A stretch of 64,000 bases of DNA from Cynocephalus volans (GCF_027409185.1 NC_084469.1:83797918-83861917), one strand, 5' to 3'; positions 37,953-50,300 are shown, counted from the first letter of the stretch. The notes: generated by a model not told the origin, from the sequence alone. Translations and numbers: made by a program.

Positions 37953-38099
37953 TACATATAAAAATGTTAAATATAACAATATATTATATTTAATATATAA
38001 TATTTTATATAATAATATATAAAATATATTTATATGTTATATATAAATATATAATGTGTAAATATACAAAAATGTATATATATATATAAATATATAGAA

Positions 38100-38130
<31 letters not shown>
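37803..38130. repeat. TG / AT-rich / TG low-complexity block
   Basis: (TG)n at 37803-37841, (AT)n and TATAAT-type sequence at 37918-38100, and (TG)n at 38101-38129. The middle is largely self-complementary. Confidence 0.85.
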
Positions 38131-38133
<3 letters not shown>

Positions 38134-38400
38134 TAGGCCATATAACCAAAATCAAAATTAAAAGAGCCCTGAACTGAAAGTCAGATAGACCTTGGTTAGA
38201 ATCCAGACCCCTCCATTTACTGATCCTTCTGACTTTGGGCAACAAATAACTCACTGAACAAATTTCCTCTAGTATATGCAATGAGGCTAAAAACATCTCA
38301 CAGTAAAGTTGGGGAAGGGGAAAGAGAGGGGGATGGAGTAGGACTGGGTATCAAATGAAATCACATTTGTTAACCACAGAGCACTGTGCGAATGTGGGTT
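38131..38400 (+). repeat. MIR fragment
   Basis: GAGCCCTGAACTGAAAGTCA and TGACTTTGGGCAACAAATAA follow the MIR pattern. Confidence 0.55.
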
Positions 38401-38439
38401 GTTCTTGTTAGTTTTACGGAATCTATGTGGCTAGGAGGC

Positions 38440-39050
38440 AGATGTACCCAAAGGCTAAAGTCCTTCTGCAATGCATTCTCCACATGCCCTTGCAAGTGCA
38501 TCAGTCAAATTATCCCTTTTCTTTGAAGTTCACCAATGGTACCTCATTATGTGTAGATACCCTTGAGGCCTTGTTACTCCAGAACCTCTTCTCTGGCCAC
38601 TTCCACCCTTATATTCTATGCTGAAGGCTCAAGGACTCTTTCTGTTTCTGGAACACAGCACAGTTTCTCCTACCTCAGGTGTTTTAGAGCTGGGGCTCTC
38701 CTCTTCCTGGACCCCCCCTTTTCCTGAATCTGTCCACCTTCCACCTCTTGCCAGTGGCTGCCTCTATCTTAGCTTGAAGGTTTCAGCCCAGTGTCCTCTT
38801 CAATGAGATCTTCCCAAGGCCTCCAGTCCAAAGAGGGCCCTGCCTGGGACTCTCTCCTGACAGCCAGCTCTCTCCTTCACGGCAGTTCTTCCAGGTTCTG
38901 ATTGTGCATTCATTGGGTATGCTCTTGTTTAATATGCTGCTCCCCCACCAGACTGTGAGCTCCATGAAGCAAGGGCTGATTTTGTTCCTGTCCCATCTCC
39001 GGGGCCTAGCCTGGAGGTTCAAGAGGAAACTGGTTGAAAGGACTCTTCAA
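38440..39050 (+). repeat. L2 fragment
   Basis: Extended L2 3' pattern, ending with GACTGTGAGCTCCATGAAGC and GGGGCCTAGCCTGGAGG. Confidence 0.65.
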
Positions 39051-39095
39051 TAGTTTACAAAGTGCTAATAATCTATTTTCTTTTGAAAGTTTAAG

Positions 39096-39109
39096 CTGCC
39101 CTCTAGTGG
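39096..39109 (-). promoter_or_regulatory. CTCF-type motif, reverse orientation
   Basis: CTGCCCTCTAGTGG is the reverse complement of a perfect CTCF core match. It lies about 5 kb upstream of the SHCBP1 promoter, just beyond an L2 fragment. It faces the motif at 6967 in convergent orientation. Confidence 0.5.
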
Positions 39110-39499
39110 AAAACACAAACAAAAATTCAGGCCTGGCTATTGTTCTTTGTTTTTGTTTTTGTCAAGGGGAGCCCCAGACTCTCGCACCAGAGTAGCAGAG
39201 ACTTGGCATCTCTTCTCTCCCTGCAGCCGATGGACATTGTAGCCTACCTTCCTTTCCTGTCTCCCAGAGGATCAAAGCCTTTAGCTATACTTCCCCTGAC
39301 TTGGGGAAGCTGGTAGGCTGATTTAGGGGCAGAGGGCCCCAAATTCAGGCATCCTTCACTGACCCTGACTCGGGTAATGATGTCAGTGACAAATTTGTGG
39401 TTCCGGGGGCATCTGAGCAGCATCAGCTGATGCGGCCTGGGCCCCTGGCCACTTGACTCTAAACTTGAGCCATTTGGCTGATAACGTTGTAATTAGACA

Positions 39500-39745
39500 G
39501 TCATATGTCCCTTAACGATGGGGATGTTCTGAGAAATGGGTCATTAGGCGATTCTGTCACTGTGCGAACACCATAGAGTGTACATACCCACACCTAAATT
39601 GTATAGCCTATTACATACCTCAGCTATCTGGTGTAGCTGTTCGAATCTTATGAGACCACCATCATATATGTGGTTTCTCATTGACTGAAGCATGGTTATG
39701 TGCTGCATGATTTTATATAAAAGGAACAGTATTAATGTGGTTTGT
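39500..39745 (+). mobile_element. DNA-transposon-like fragment
   Basis: CTTAACGATGGGGATGTTCT, GCGAACACCATAGAGTGTAC and TCTTATGAGACCACCATCAT match a common mammalian DNA-transposon sequence whose family name I cannot give with confidence. Confidence 0.5.
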
Positions 39746-40172
39746 TCCTTACTACAGGTCAAACGTGTCCCCCAAAAGTTCATGTGTTGGAAACTTGACC
39801 CCCATTGTAACAGTGTTAAGAGGGTGGGAAATCCAATTATGGTATTTGAAAGGTGGGGCCTTTGAGAGGTGATTAGATTGTAAGGACTGTGCCTTGTGGA
39901 TGGATTGATCCATTCGTGGAGTAATAGACATGGTTTGGATGGCTTTAAAAGGAGAGCAAATGAGAAGGTTAGTTCTCTTGCTAATGCCATTCCTTGCCAT
40001 GTGATACCCTGATTTGCTGTGGAGCATTAGCACCAAGAAAAAGGCCCTCACCAGATGTGTTCCCTGACTGTAGACTTCCCAGCCTCCAAAACTGCAAGAA
40101 ATAAATTTCATTTCCTTATAAATCACCCAGTTTAAGGTATTCTATGATAATCAAAAGAAACCAACTAATACA
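39745..40172 (+). mobile_element. MaLR LTR (MST/MLT1-like)
   Basis: Contains ACGTGTCCCCCAAAAGTTCA, GGGGCCTTTGAGAGGTGATT, CCCAGCCTCCAAAACTGC and ends AACCAACTAATACA. Confidence 0.8.
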
Positions 40173-40730
40173 TTCCTTTACTAAGTTGGGCTTAGTAACA
40201 GGTGCTAACAATAGAAAGAGGAACTTGACACGGTACTTGCCTTCAAAGAACCCACAGTCTGACACGACGTAACAAGTGGACTAGGTCTCAGAAAATTCAA
40301 ACTGGTGGTCTACATTTAGGTCTTATTTGGGTGGCATGGTGTCAACATTTTCATATGGGAGATTTATCATAAAAATCTGGATTTCTGGCTTCCCTTGAAA
40401 GATCAACATGGCAACACTGAGTCTACACCCACCCCTTCCCACTGGATTGACACCAGTCCTCACTTATCTCCTTTATGTCACTGCCTGGCCTTTCTGGGCA
40501 TGTAAGTTTGAGACCACTGAACTAGGAGCAGCAAGGGGGGAACAAATAATTCTGGAGGCAGGGGTTGGGTAGATGAAGGCATCTCAGAAGGGTGAGGAAT
40601 AAGAAAATTGAAACAGTCTCAGGAGAGAGGTCTGGTCTGAAGGCCTTTGCATGAAATGTGAATGATGTCACTTGGCGACTGGGGCTCTTGTTAAAACACA
40701 GATTCTGATCCAGTAGGTCTGGGGTGGGAG

Positions 40731-40933
40731 AGAGACTCTCTATTTCTTTTTTTTTTCTTTTAAAGATGACCGGTAAGGGGATCTCAACCCTTGGCTTGGT
40801 GTTGTCAGCACCACGCTCAGCCAGTGAGCAAACCGGCCATCCCTATATAGGATCCGAACCCGTGGCCTTGGTGTTATCAGCACCGCACTCTACCGAGTGA
40901 GCCACGGGCCGGCCCTAGAGACTCTGTATTTCT
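40731..40933 (-). mobile_element. tRNA-Ile SINE dimer (CYN-type) with target-site duplication
   Basis: The dimer on the minus strand starts GGCCGGCCCGTGGCTCACTC. AGAGACTCT[C/G]TATTTCT at 40731-40747 and 40917-40933 flanks it. Best-preserved SINE copy in the window. Confidence 0.93.
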
Positions 40934-41605
40934 AACAAGTTCCTGCTCCTTGAACTATACTTTGATTAGTTGGGGCTTAGAACAGAAGTTTCAGTCTGGT
41001 GGGTCATGAGCCAATTTGGCCTAGGAAATAAGATTTTTCTGGCTTATATAATGTTAAAATTAAAAAAAAATTAGTTGCTAACAGTTAAAAATCATGTGTT
41101 TTGCATAAAAATCCAAATTTATTCTCGCTACTCATTATTGTCTGTCACATTGCTGAATTTAATTTTAGTATTTTTTCATAATTGATTTTTGTACTTGTTT
41201 ATTGTGTATCCCTACTAAGCTGTGCAGTCAGGGACATTGTCTGTCTTGTTTGCCCTGTTTCCCTTGAACCTAGAACAATGTCTAGCACATGTCTGTACTA
41301 TATAGGTTTATTACTTGTCAAATGAATTAGCAAACCCACTTTCCTGCATGGTCACAGTGATTCCCACAGCCTGCACTTGGCCTCTTTAGGATATGCCCTT
41401 GGGAAACTGAGGGAAGGAAGAGAAATGAAGTCAGAGAACTGGAAGGAGAATGGGGAGGTGAGGACACACAGGCTCAGGGAGGAAAGACTACAGAGGTGGT
41501 GTGGTCAGCAGAGTGTCAACCTAAACAACAGAGACAGGCTCTCTAAGATAAATGATATTTTTTCAGGAATAGGGCATTGCAATGGGAATACATGCACCAC
41601 AGTAA

Positions 41606-41912
41606 ACTGTATTAGTCCGTTTTGTGTTGCTGTAACAGAAATACCTGAGACTGAGTAATTTATGAAGGAAAGAGGTTTATTTGGATCCTGGGACAACTGC
41701 GTCTGAAGGTGCCAGGGTCTTTTTAAGCAACGAGCTCTCGCGGGAACTGATAGAGCGAGAACTCACTCATTAATCCCCCCTCCCCCAGGGAGAGCATTAA
41801 TCCATTCATGAGGGATCTGCCCCATGACTCAGTTTCCAACACTGCCACATTGGGGATCAAATTTCCACATGGGTTTTGGAGGGGACAACACATCCAAACT
41901 CCATCATAACCT
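41606..41912 (-). mobile_element. MaLR LTR (MST/THE1-like)
   Basis: Reverse orientation: TGTATTAGTCCGTTTTGTGT at one end and TTGGAGGGGACAACACATCC at the other. Confidence 0.75.
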
Positions 41913-41914
41913 AT

Positions 41915-43430
41915 GTGTATATTCAGGGAGGAAAAGAAAAACAAAGGGTTTTAAAGGAAAAATGATGGAGGATTACAGATTATTTTGGGATAATTATCCT
42001 TGGCTACAAGGATCAATAACACGGGTGACATCAGTCCAAGGTTTGGACAGGCAGATGTCTTTGCAGAAGTATTTTTTATTAAGGTTGCGATGGCCTCTGC
42101 AAGGTTGTGGCTTCGCAGAGCCCATTGTGATGTTTCTTGTTATTAGGCCTAGGTGCATGAGAACCCTTTTCCTGCTCTATTTGTTAGTTTTTTTTTTTTT
42201 TTAAACATAAGTGACTCTATTTTGATTCTGAAAACTTTTACAAGAGACAATGCTGCTGCGGGTGGAGGGTGTTGATGGGGAGGAGGGGAGGCCTCAGGAG
42301 GGAGCTACTGGCCTCCAAGAAAGCGGGAGAGGAAAGGCACCACTGAGCAGCTTGAGGCTACAGAGAAAGAGAACGTGAGGGCAGTATCTCAAGGTGGCAG
42401 TGGGCTTTGGGAAGATTTTTTTGGACAGCAGTTAGTTCTGAGCCCATTTGTAGACAGAGTGGAAGAACCCAGTGGTGAGAAAGAGCGTGAAGATATAAAA
42501 AAGACTGGGAAGGGTGGTGACACTCCTCCTAAGGGCAGGTAGAAGTTTGTGATGGGCCATAGGTGGAAAGACTGCAAAGGACGAAGGAGAAAACCCTTTC
42601 CTTAGGATAAGAGGGGGCAGGGAAAGCAAACTCCCAAGAAATGTGTGCTGCTAGCAGGTTTCCACTTGGGGAAAACTCTAAAAACCCCTGATATAATCTG
42701 AGCAAGTAATGAATCAATGTCGACACAGGTTTGGAAATGAGGAGGAGGCTTATGTACAGCAAATATGTCTAGTTAAATAAATAATTTGTCCTTCGTGGAG
42801 TTTGAAACAGCATAGGTATTTTGTCTCTGACTCTGGTGCCTCCTGTTGCTTTTCAAGACTTTTCCAGAAGTACTGGTTTGGGTAATATCTTGACAGTTGA
42901 TGAAATGTTTGGTAATTGAACAGGAAGAGAGCTATGTTGTCTCCAGCACTGAGGGAAATGGTTGAGAAGAAATCCTGCCACTTGTGGGGTTTGTGAGCAG
43001 GAGGGTTAAAGAGGAGAATTATGAGAAAGCCAGCTTAGTCCTCAAGGCCTGATGCTAGTCTTGATTTTATTATTTTCTGAGTTTTCACCTTGTGGTGCTC
43101 AATATGTATTTGTTCAGTGAACTCTGCACACAAAAGTCAATGGAATCTTATTTCCTGGAATAGCTAGCTGAATTAAGTGCTGGTGTCCACAGTTGCCTCT
43201 CCTGGCTCTGTTTCGTTTCAGCCATAAGGGATCTGACAGACTTTAGCTTAAGGTTTTCCTTCACAGTAGTAAGTGGAAATGTTTCCTTGTAATAAGACTG
43301 CACAGGTTGTCATGACTAGGCTCTGGGCCTTCTGTGGGCTCTTCCCACCTAGTGTCCTGGTCACCTGTTCTATCTCAGGCCAATCTCATCAGCCTGGCAG
43401 TGGTGGCCTTAGGGGTGGCTTCTGGAATCT
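41915..43430. other. Unassigned intergenic sequence
   Basis: No gene or clear repeat was recognised. 40934-41605 and 40173-40730 are likewise unassigned. Confidence 0.4.
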
Positions 43431-43650
43431 GGCTGGTTTCAAGTCCTGGCTCTGCTAGGTTAGATTGGAGAAGTTACCTAACTCTTGGTCACTCCATTTT
43501 TCTCATTTGTAAAATGGGTATAATAATATTTCCTGTCTCAGAAGATGGTTTTTGAAGATTAAATAAGATAAATGTAGGCAAAGTGTGCAGGAGGGCATCT
43601 TGCACACAGCACTCAGCAAATGTTAGCCATCCTTATTGCAGGTTATAGTT
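43430..43650 (+). repeat. MIR, well preserved
   Basis: TTCAAGTCCTGGCTCTGCTA, TTTGTAAAATGGGTATAATA and CTCAGCAAATGTTAGCC follow the MIR consensus. Confidence 0.8.
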
Positions 43651-44067
43651 GCCTTCAATTATAAAAATCAGTTACTTACGAAATTTAATTTGACATTCTT
43701 TTAAAATACCTAGTGTGTATGTATGTGTGTGTTGAAAGTGGGAGGGGAGAGAAAGAGAGAGAGAGACTGATTCTTGACTGTGAAAGTTTCGGGGCCACCT
43801 AAGCCAACATCTCATTACAGTTGAAGTTGTGCTTCTTAGAGATGAAGTGACTTGTCCAAGGTAATACCACCAGAAATGGCCAAAACAAGTCTAAATACTA
43901 TGTTTTTTGATTCTCAACTCAGTGTCTTTTCCACTATCTCCCATTTCCAGGAGTGGCTTGTTAGTTTTTCGGAAATCATCCCAAATGATGGCCCAATCCA
44001 ACTCTGTCCAAGTTCGTCCCAGTAAGCTAAAGACCAGGAACCTGGACGCGAACAGCGGTCCGCCCGG

Positions 44068-44081
44068 CCAGCAGATGGCGC
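44068..44081 (+). promoter_or_regulatory. CTCF-type motif at the promoter
   Basis: CCAGCAGATGGCGC matches every position of the CTCF core consensus CCASYAGRKGGCRS. It lies about 180 bp upstream of the start codon. Occupancy is not known. Confidence 0.6.
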
Positions 44082-44115
44082 CGAGGCGCTGCCGGAAGGG
44101 TTGGTGGAGCCTGAT

Positions 44116-44126
44116 GGGGGCGGGGC
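44116..44126 (+). promoter_or_regulatory. GC box (Sp1-type)
   Basis: GGGGGCGGGGC upstream of the CCAAT cluster in the SHCBP1 island. Confidence 0.55.
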
Positions 44127-44148
44127 TCGGGCGGAAATGGAATGAGGA

Positions 44149-44220
44149 ATTGGCCTGTAATTGGCCCAAGAGCCTCGGCCCGACTATCCAATCAGAAGCG
44201 TCTGTGTCGTCCGATATTGG
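44149..44220. promoter_or_regulatory. Cluster of four CCAAT boxes (NF-Y)
   Basis: ATTGG occurs at 44149-44153, 44160-44164 and 44216-44220, and CCAAT at 44188-44192. The last three are spaced exactly 28 bp apart. Multiple regularly spaced NF-Y boxes upstream of a CHR are typical of G2/M genes controlled by DREAM and MMB-FOXM1. Confidence 0.65.
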
Positions 44221-44235
44221 CCTCGGGCACCCGCC

Positions 44236-44249
44236 CGCGGAAATTTGAA
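44236..44249 (+). promoter_or_regulatory. CDE/CHR-like cell-cycle element abutting the ATG
   Basis: CGCGG at 44236-44240 is followed after three bases by TTTGAA at 44244-44249, and the ATG starts at the next base. The order matches the CDE/CHR element of G2/M promoters. TTTGAA is the canonical CHR hexamer. The transcription start is not visible, so part of the element may be transcribed. Confidence 0.6.
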
Positions 44250-44352
44250 ATGGCTGACGTGGTGCGGGCTGGTGGCGGTCTGGGGTGTGAGGTGGTGGCG
44301 CCGGAGCGCCATGGCTGGATCGCCGAGGAGGAGTCGGCGCTTCTGGAGAAAG
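44250..44352 (+). CDS. SHCBP1: SHCBP1 coding exon 1
   Basis: This exon encodes residues 1-34 plus the first base of codon 35 and begins MADVVRAGGGLG. The donor is AAG|GTGAGC. The exon lies inside a CpG island. An in-frame upstream ATG at 44142 would add 36 residues, but the CCAAT boxes lie between the two ATGs, so initiation at 44250 is preferred. The N-terminus is GC-rich and poorly conserved, as expected for this gene. Confidence 0.93.
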
Positions 44353-47300
44353 GTGAGCGTCCGCCACGTCGAGCCCGAGGAGCGGACTCCTAGCAGTCGC
44401 CTGGGGCGTCGGGACGCTCGGAGGGTGCCGGGGTTGCAGGCCTTCCGGACCCGGCTGGCGGGGGTGGCGGGGATGGCTGTGCCAGGCCGGGCCCACTGTC
44501 AGGGCATCTAAGTCGGGGGGAACCCGGGGACGACTCCCCCTCTCCCCGCCCTCTCCGTCCTCAGCTCCTCGAGAACGGCGGGAGTTGGCCTGGGCCAGGA
44601 ATTCTTAGCTTGTTTGGGCTTCAGGGCACTTTGTGCGCGTGTATCTGTTAAGCGAGGGCTCATCTTTTTCATTTCCCTCTCGGAGGAGATTATGAACCAC
44701 ATTTCCTTTTCCCGAAAAAGAAGAAAGCTTGAACTTTTGGCCTACGTAGCTTTCCTGAGCACCGAGGGCAAGTGACATGCCCAAAGTTAGGGAAGCCAAC
44801 TTGGGACAGAGTCCAGAAATAGAACCCAGGTCTCCTGATTCTTAGGCCTTTCTGTCTTTTCATGGAGATTCCGTTATTTTGTTTTTCTGACATTTTAAGC
44901 TGTTCACGTTTTTACTTTAACACCTGCAGTTGTGTTGTGGAAAGAGTCCTGGTGAAGTGAGAAAACGTAGGGGTGACTTAATTGCACTACTAATCCACCT
45001 TGTGAACTGGCAAAAGTCGCTTGGCTTCAGTTTTTCCTTCTGGAAGACAGAGCCAGTGGTTTTCTACTCGTGAAGATGAAGTGAAATAATATGTGAAGAG
45101 TAATATTTTCAAAGTGGCTGTAAAGAAAAAGCAAATACTGCATGACATGTGAAATCCAAAAAAGTTCAACTTAGAGAAACAGAGTAGAATGGTGGTTGCC
45201 CCTTAAGGGGTTAGGGGTGGGGGGAGATGGTCAAAGGGTACAGAGTTTCAGTTATGCAGGATGAATAAGTTCTGGAGACCCGATATACAGAACGGTGACC
45301 ATAGTAAATAATACAGTATTGTGTACTTGAAATTTGCTAAGAGAGTAGATCATAAGTGTTGTCTACACACACACACCCGGTAACTATGACAGGTGATGGA
45401 AGTGTTAATTATGTTTGTGATAATCATTTCATAATGTACATGTATATCAAAACATCGCATTGTACTCCTTAAATATATACAATTTTTATGTGTCAATTAT
45501 ACCTCAATAAAGCTGGAAAAACAAAACAAAAACAAAGTAGCTGTAAAGAATTGTGCTGAAGTAAGTAAAGTATTCTTTCTTTAACAAACATATGGTATGT
45601 AATGGGCACTGTTGTAAATGATTAATAATTTATTTAGTCCTCAATTTAATTGAAATAGGCATACTGTTTTTATCTTCCCTTTATAGGCGAGGAAAGTGAG
45701 GCACAGAGAGATTGTCACACTGCTAGTAAGGTATTGATGCCCTGTAAGGCTCATGCGTGCATTGGTGTTTGTCAGCAATAGACCCTTGAATACACTTTGG
45801 TCATCTGTGGGATCAAATAATTCTGGAGGCCTGAACAGGGGCAAAGAAATAGAAGGAAAGAGAAAAGGGAAGGAGAATTTGAAGGGGGTGGGGGAAGAAA
45901 GACTACTGCTAATACCTTCCCTGAAGCCACCTCTGGAAACTACTCTGCCAGTCTAAATGCTACCCTTAGCATTGTTTGTCTAGTTGTCATTTTGTCTATT
46001 AAAAACATCTTATTACACAGAATTAGATTTGCCACTGGCTGAATCACGCCTTATGAAACATAATTACATAGAGCCCAAAGCTAATGTGATTTGCATTTTC
46101 TGATTTTCCTTAGACACAGTCATTGAAATTAGTGAGGAGGAACCTAGTATCTTTAGTGAAGTAGACTTTACACATTATTTAGAATGTCTCATCTCTGTTT
46201 ATTGAGCAGCCACTGACTGATATTGTAGAAAATAAAGGGAGGCTTCAGCTCATTTGAGAGGAGTTATAGGAAATCAACTCTCTCTTTGAATGCAGCTTTA
46301 TGGAATTGTTTTGGGAAAAAATAAATCACTGTAAGATACTTGACATTGTAACTTGCTAGCTATAGTAAAAATCATAGCTGTATCGTTTGAAGGAGAACTT
46401 GAGTGGATTTAAGCTCTTATTGTTTTGAAGTAGAACTTTAATTTTCAAATATTTTTAAGTTTGGAAAACTAGTTTCTTCTGACAGTGACAGAAGTAAGTA
46501 GAGCACTGATACCCAATCTTTGTATTTTGCTTGAAATTTCTAAGCAAGGATGTGAAAATAGAAGCACTCTATAAGCACTGAAAGTATCTAGGACAGTTGA
46601 GCCTGCTTATTTTTGTGGTTCTTTTAGGTTTGTTCCAAGATGAAGATTCATGCAGTGATTGTAGCTATCATGATGAGCCAGGTAATAGTTTACAAAGTTT
46701 TGTGCCAGAAGGAAAAACCTTTTTCCCAGAAATTTTCCAAACAAGTCAACTTTTGTTCTATGAGCGATTCAGAGCCTATCAAGATTACATTCTAGGTGAG
46801 TAGGTTCTCTTTTTTGCTTCTTTTATCTTTTTAGTTTACAAGTAGATTGTCTGTCTTTGTCCCTCAAATTGCCTGTTGCTGGTTTTGAGAAAGTGGACTT
46901 AAATGGATTTATAACTTCTCTGCTTTATGAATTCTCAATTCTTATTGTGTTTAATTTGTTTGCAGCTGACTGCAAGGCTTCTGAGGTAAGGGAATTCACA
47001 GCTGAGTTCCTGGAGAAAGTCCTTGAACCATCTGGATGGAGGGCAGTCTGGCACACTAATGTATTCAAAGTGCTGGTTGAGGTAAATTTAATTCTGTTGT
47101 TAAGACATTTGTCTCTATCTATAAGCACTTTACTTCGACTGTTATAGCCAAAGTGCTTATTTTTAATTAAAGTTTATGAGCTAATTGAAAATAGCATGTT
47201 TTTCACATCTAATTGCCATAGTGTATGAAGTGTTCTTCAAATTTTAAAGGCAACTGAGGAGGAGCTACCAGGGAATTAAGGTGGTATAGGTTTCCATGTC

Positions 47301-50300
47301 CTTTGACAAGGGGAAATGGATTATAAACTTATGAGGCAGAGGAGGTATTTGAGATCATTTAAAAAATAAGGCCTAATTACGAAGTCAATAGAGTCTCAAT
47401 TAATTTTTTACCATTTTAGTTGTAGCCCATTAAGAAGCTCAAACCAAACAGGCATTTTAAAACTAGCTCATTTTTTGCCTAACAAATTTGTAGATAATGT
47501 AGTTAATCTCTTGATAATATATCCCATTGCAGAAAGTGAAAACAATCTTATTTTTCAACTGACTGGGCCTTTTACATTAAACTAGCACTCTAATTACAGC
47601 TGTGAATTTTTCTCAGTGTTTGTTAACTGGACCACAAAAAACCCTGTTAAACTAAAATGTTAAACCAGGGATTGTGAATACAAGTTGTTGCTGCAGCTCC
47701 TTTAGAAAATGATATCACACTCTGCAGTAATTATGTACAAGGAAGTGGGTTGCAGCTGTTTCTTGTGAATTTTTAAATTTTGGATTGTGCTAGTATCTTC
47801 ATTGCAGTTCAGGCCTATTAATTTGGTTATGATAGTGTTCCCCCTGTCCCCCGCATCTGTTCTCTAAAAGCTCTCAGAGTCATTGCTTTAAAAGAGAAGT
47901 GTGCCCTTTCTCAGCTTAAAACCCCTAATGCCTAGTGTTGGCTTTATGGCTTTTCAGTGCTCTAGAAAACCCGTAAAATCCAAGCTCCTTCTGATGCCCT
48001 TCATGTCCTGGTCTTCTTGCCTCTCTCTTCTACCTCATCCCCTGCTGCTCCCCACCCTCCCACCCACATTTCCTCCCTTTGGTTCCAGCGCGAAACACTA
48101 CCTTTCTGTTCCTGCACCTGCTAAGCTTGCCTCTGCCACAGGGCCTTTTGCACCTTCCCTGCTCTTCAGGGGGCTGTTTTCTATTTATCCTGCTCAGCTC
48201 AGCTCAGAGGTGACTCTCCCTGGCCATCCCAACAAAGCCAGATCACCACCCCTGCTTGTTATTCTCCGTCACATACTCGTCACCATGTTGTTTATTTATT
48301 TCCCTGATTACAGTGTAAGCTCCATGAGGATAAGAGCCAGGCCTGTCTTGTTTATTCTTTATATTATGGAAGAAGCCTCTCACCTCCTTTTTATGCTGTA
48401 AAAAAAATCAGGTTATTAGTAGTGTTTTACATGTATGTCTTAATTTTTTTTTCCATGAGCTTGCACATTATTTTAAATTTTAGGTCACAGATGTGGACTT
48501 TTCAGCCTTGAAAGTGGTGGTGAGGCTTGCTGAACCGTACCTCTGTGAATCTCAAGTGAGCACTTTTACCTTGGAGTGTATGAGAGAGCTCCTTGATCTG
48601 AAAGAACATCGGTTGCCCCTGCAGGAGCTGTGGGTAGTGTTTGATGATTCTGGAGTGTTTGACCAGACAGCACTTGCAATCGAGCACGTCAGGTAGGAAG
48701 ATAAGTTGATAAAAATAACCTTGTGGTCAGAAACTTTGGATGAAATGAAGTAATGCTAGTCTGTGTTAGACCCAGATTTAAAACTCAAACTGTAAAATTG
48801 GTCATTATAATATTTTAAGATATTCAAAGATAAGAGAATCTTTTTTAAATTAAAAAATGAAAAGTTTTACATGTTTATTTTGTAATAATTTCAAATTTAC
48901 AGAAAAGTTAAAAAAAATACATACAAAGAATATATCTTTCCAGATATTTCTGTTTATCCTTCACTTCGTTTCCCCAAATGTTAACAAAAGATAGGCAATT
49001 TTTAATTTTTTATTTGGTCTATATATATTTAGAAACTGCCTTAAAAGTTGTAGATGCTAAGGCTTCTCGTTGGTATATTTGAATATAAGAGGAAAGAAAT
49101 AAAGGGAAAAGGAAAGAAAGTGAAGAAGGTTGTATACTATGATCTATGCACTGATAAGACTAATACACATTTTTTTCATGGGTGTGTCTGGTCAAAGAAC
49201 GTGTTTTCTCAGGCTACTTGTAGGATCCTTAGGGGAGGCATTCATGACTTTCAACCCTTTTTTGGCATAGTTGATTTCCACTTGCACAAATGTACTCCTT
49301 GTGCCTTAAGTGAGAAAGAAAGCCCATACCTGAATTGATAGGTATGCTTTAAAAATTTTTTCAGATAAATCTTATCAGATAGTTCCCAATACAGAGAGTT
49401 CTTTTGGATCTTCTGTATATAAGTATATTAACTAAAGAAGGCTTACTTTTAGCTGTTTGAACATGGACTTACATTCTTCCAGGAATTGGAAGACTGGATT
49501 ATATAATGATCATAATGTTAATAATATTGCTTGATGTTTTCTAGTTTAGAAAGTACTTTTAAGTTTGTATACCATTAAGTGAGTTAATCTGGTTTTGTTG
49601 AGCTTAATTTGAATACTCTACAAAGAAGCAGAATGTCTCAGGCCCTGCTTCTACCATCTCCTGAAAAATTTCTAATTGAACGCAAAAACAGTTAACCCCA
49701 GATGTTCAGTATTACACTAAGCAATATAAATCTAAAGAATTGGTTTCTGTCCAAAACCAAAATAAACCCCTTACATTTTTCTCATTAAAAAAAAAATCCG
49801 TCCATTGAGTCATTTGAAGGTAAAGGGATAATTGACGAATTTAGAAAATTAGGAATCAGAGAGCTAATCTCTTTTTATTGGTATAGAGGTGGGTAGAAAG
49901 ACAAGTATCTGGAATTGGTAATGTTATTTGAAGAGGAGTCTGGCTAAATTTATTCTTCATTTTGAGGGCTCACATTCTGGTCAGTACCCAGAGAAGGTTA
50001 TGAGGGTTTTCATTTGTTCTTTGATTCAATAAATATTTGACTACCTGGTCCTCAGTCAAGGGTGCATAAGACTGGTGCACGAAATAGACACAATCACCAT
50101 TATCAGGGAACTGTCAGTCTAAAGGTGGGAGATGAACCTTGATGAAACAATCACACAAAGATATACATGTGATTGGAAATGGCAATGAGTGCTGAGAAGA
50201 ATTACAGAGTGTCCTGAGAGGAGGTCAGGCTGCTGTTCAGTGGTTATTTCCTGAGGGTTGTAGGCGGGATGGGGAGAAAGGGAACAGGTTTCAGGAACTG

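Larger units (their letters stand above)
44030..44580. promoter_or_regulatory. SHCBP1: CpG-island promoter of SHCBP1
   Basis: CpG density and GC content rise sharply here compared with the AT-rich flanks, and the island spans the first exon. It contains a GC box, four CCAAT boxes and a CDE/CHR-like site. Open frames through the island on the other strand and in other frames reflect GC richness. A bidirectional transcript cannot be excluded from sequence alone. Confidence 0.85.

Noticed and set aside
40748..40916. tRNA gene candidate (tRNA-Ile-like sequence with A and B boxes)
   Set aside because: Dimeric, with an A-rich tail and a target-site duplication; the anticodon arm does not pair as in a functional tRNA. 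It is a SINE, and the same holds for the other seven copies.
1..44000. Exons of the upstream neighbour (VPS35 in human, from memory)
   Set aside because: No conserved spliced coding segment was recognised. The neighbour's 3' end is probably left of the window.
44142..44249. Upstream in-frame ATG giving a 36-residue N-terminal extension of SHCBP1
   Set aside because: It lies upstream of or among the CCAAT boxes and would need a start site further upstream. The 44250 ATG has a good context and matches the family start.
43891..44511. Open frames of about 200 (minus) and 116 (plus, other frame) codons over the SHCBP1 first exon
   Set aside because: CpG-island shadows without splice or homology support. 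Only the frame starting at 44250 continues correctly into exon 2.
47901..48401. 166-codon frame in intron 3
   Set aside because: Corresponds to an L2 LINE fragment.
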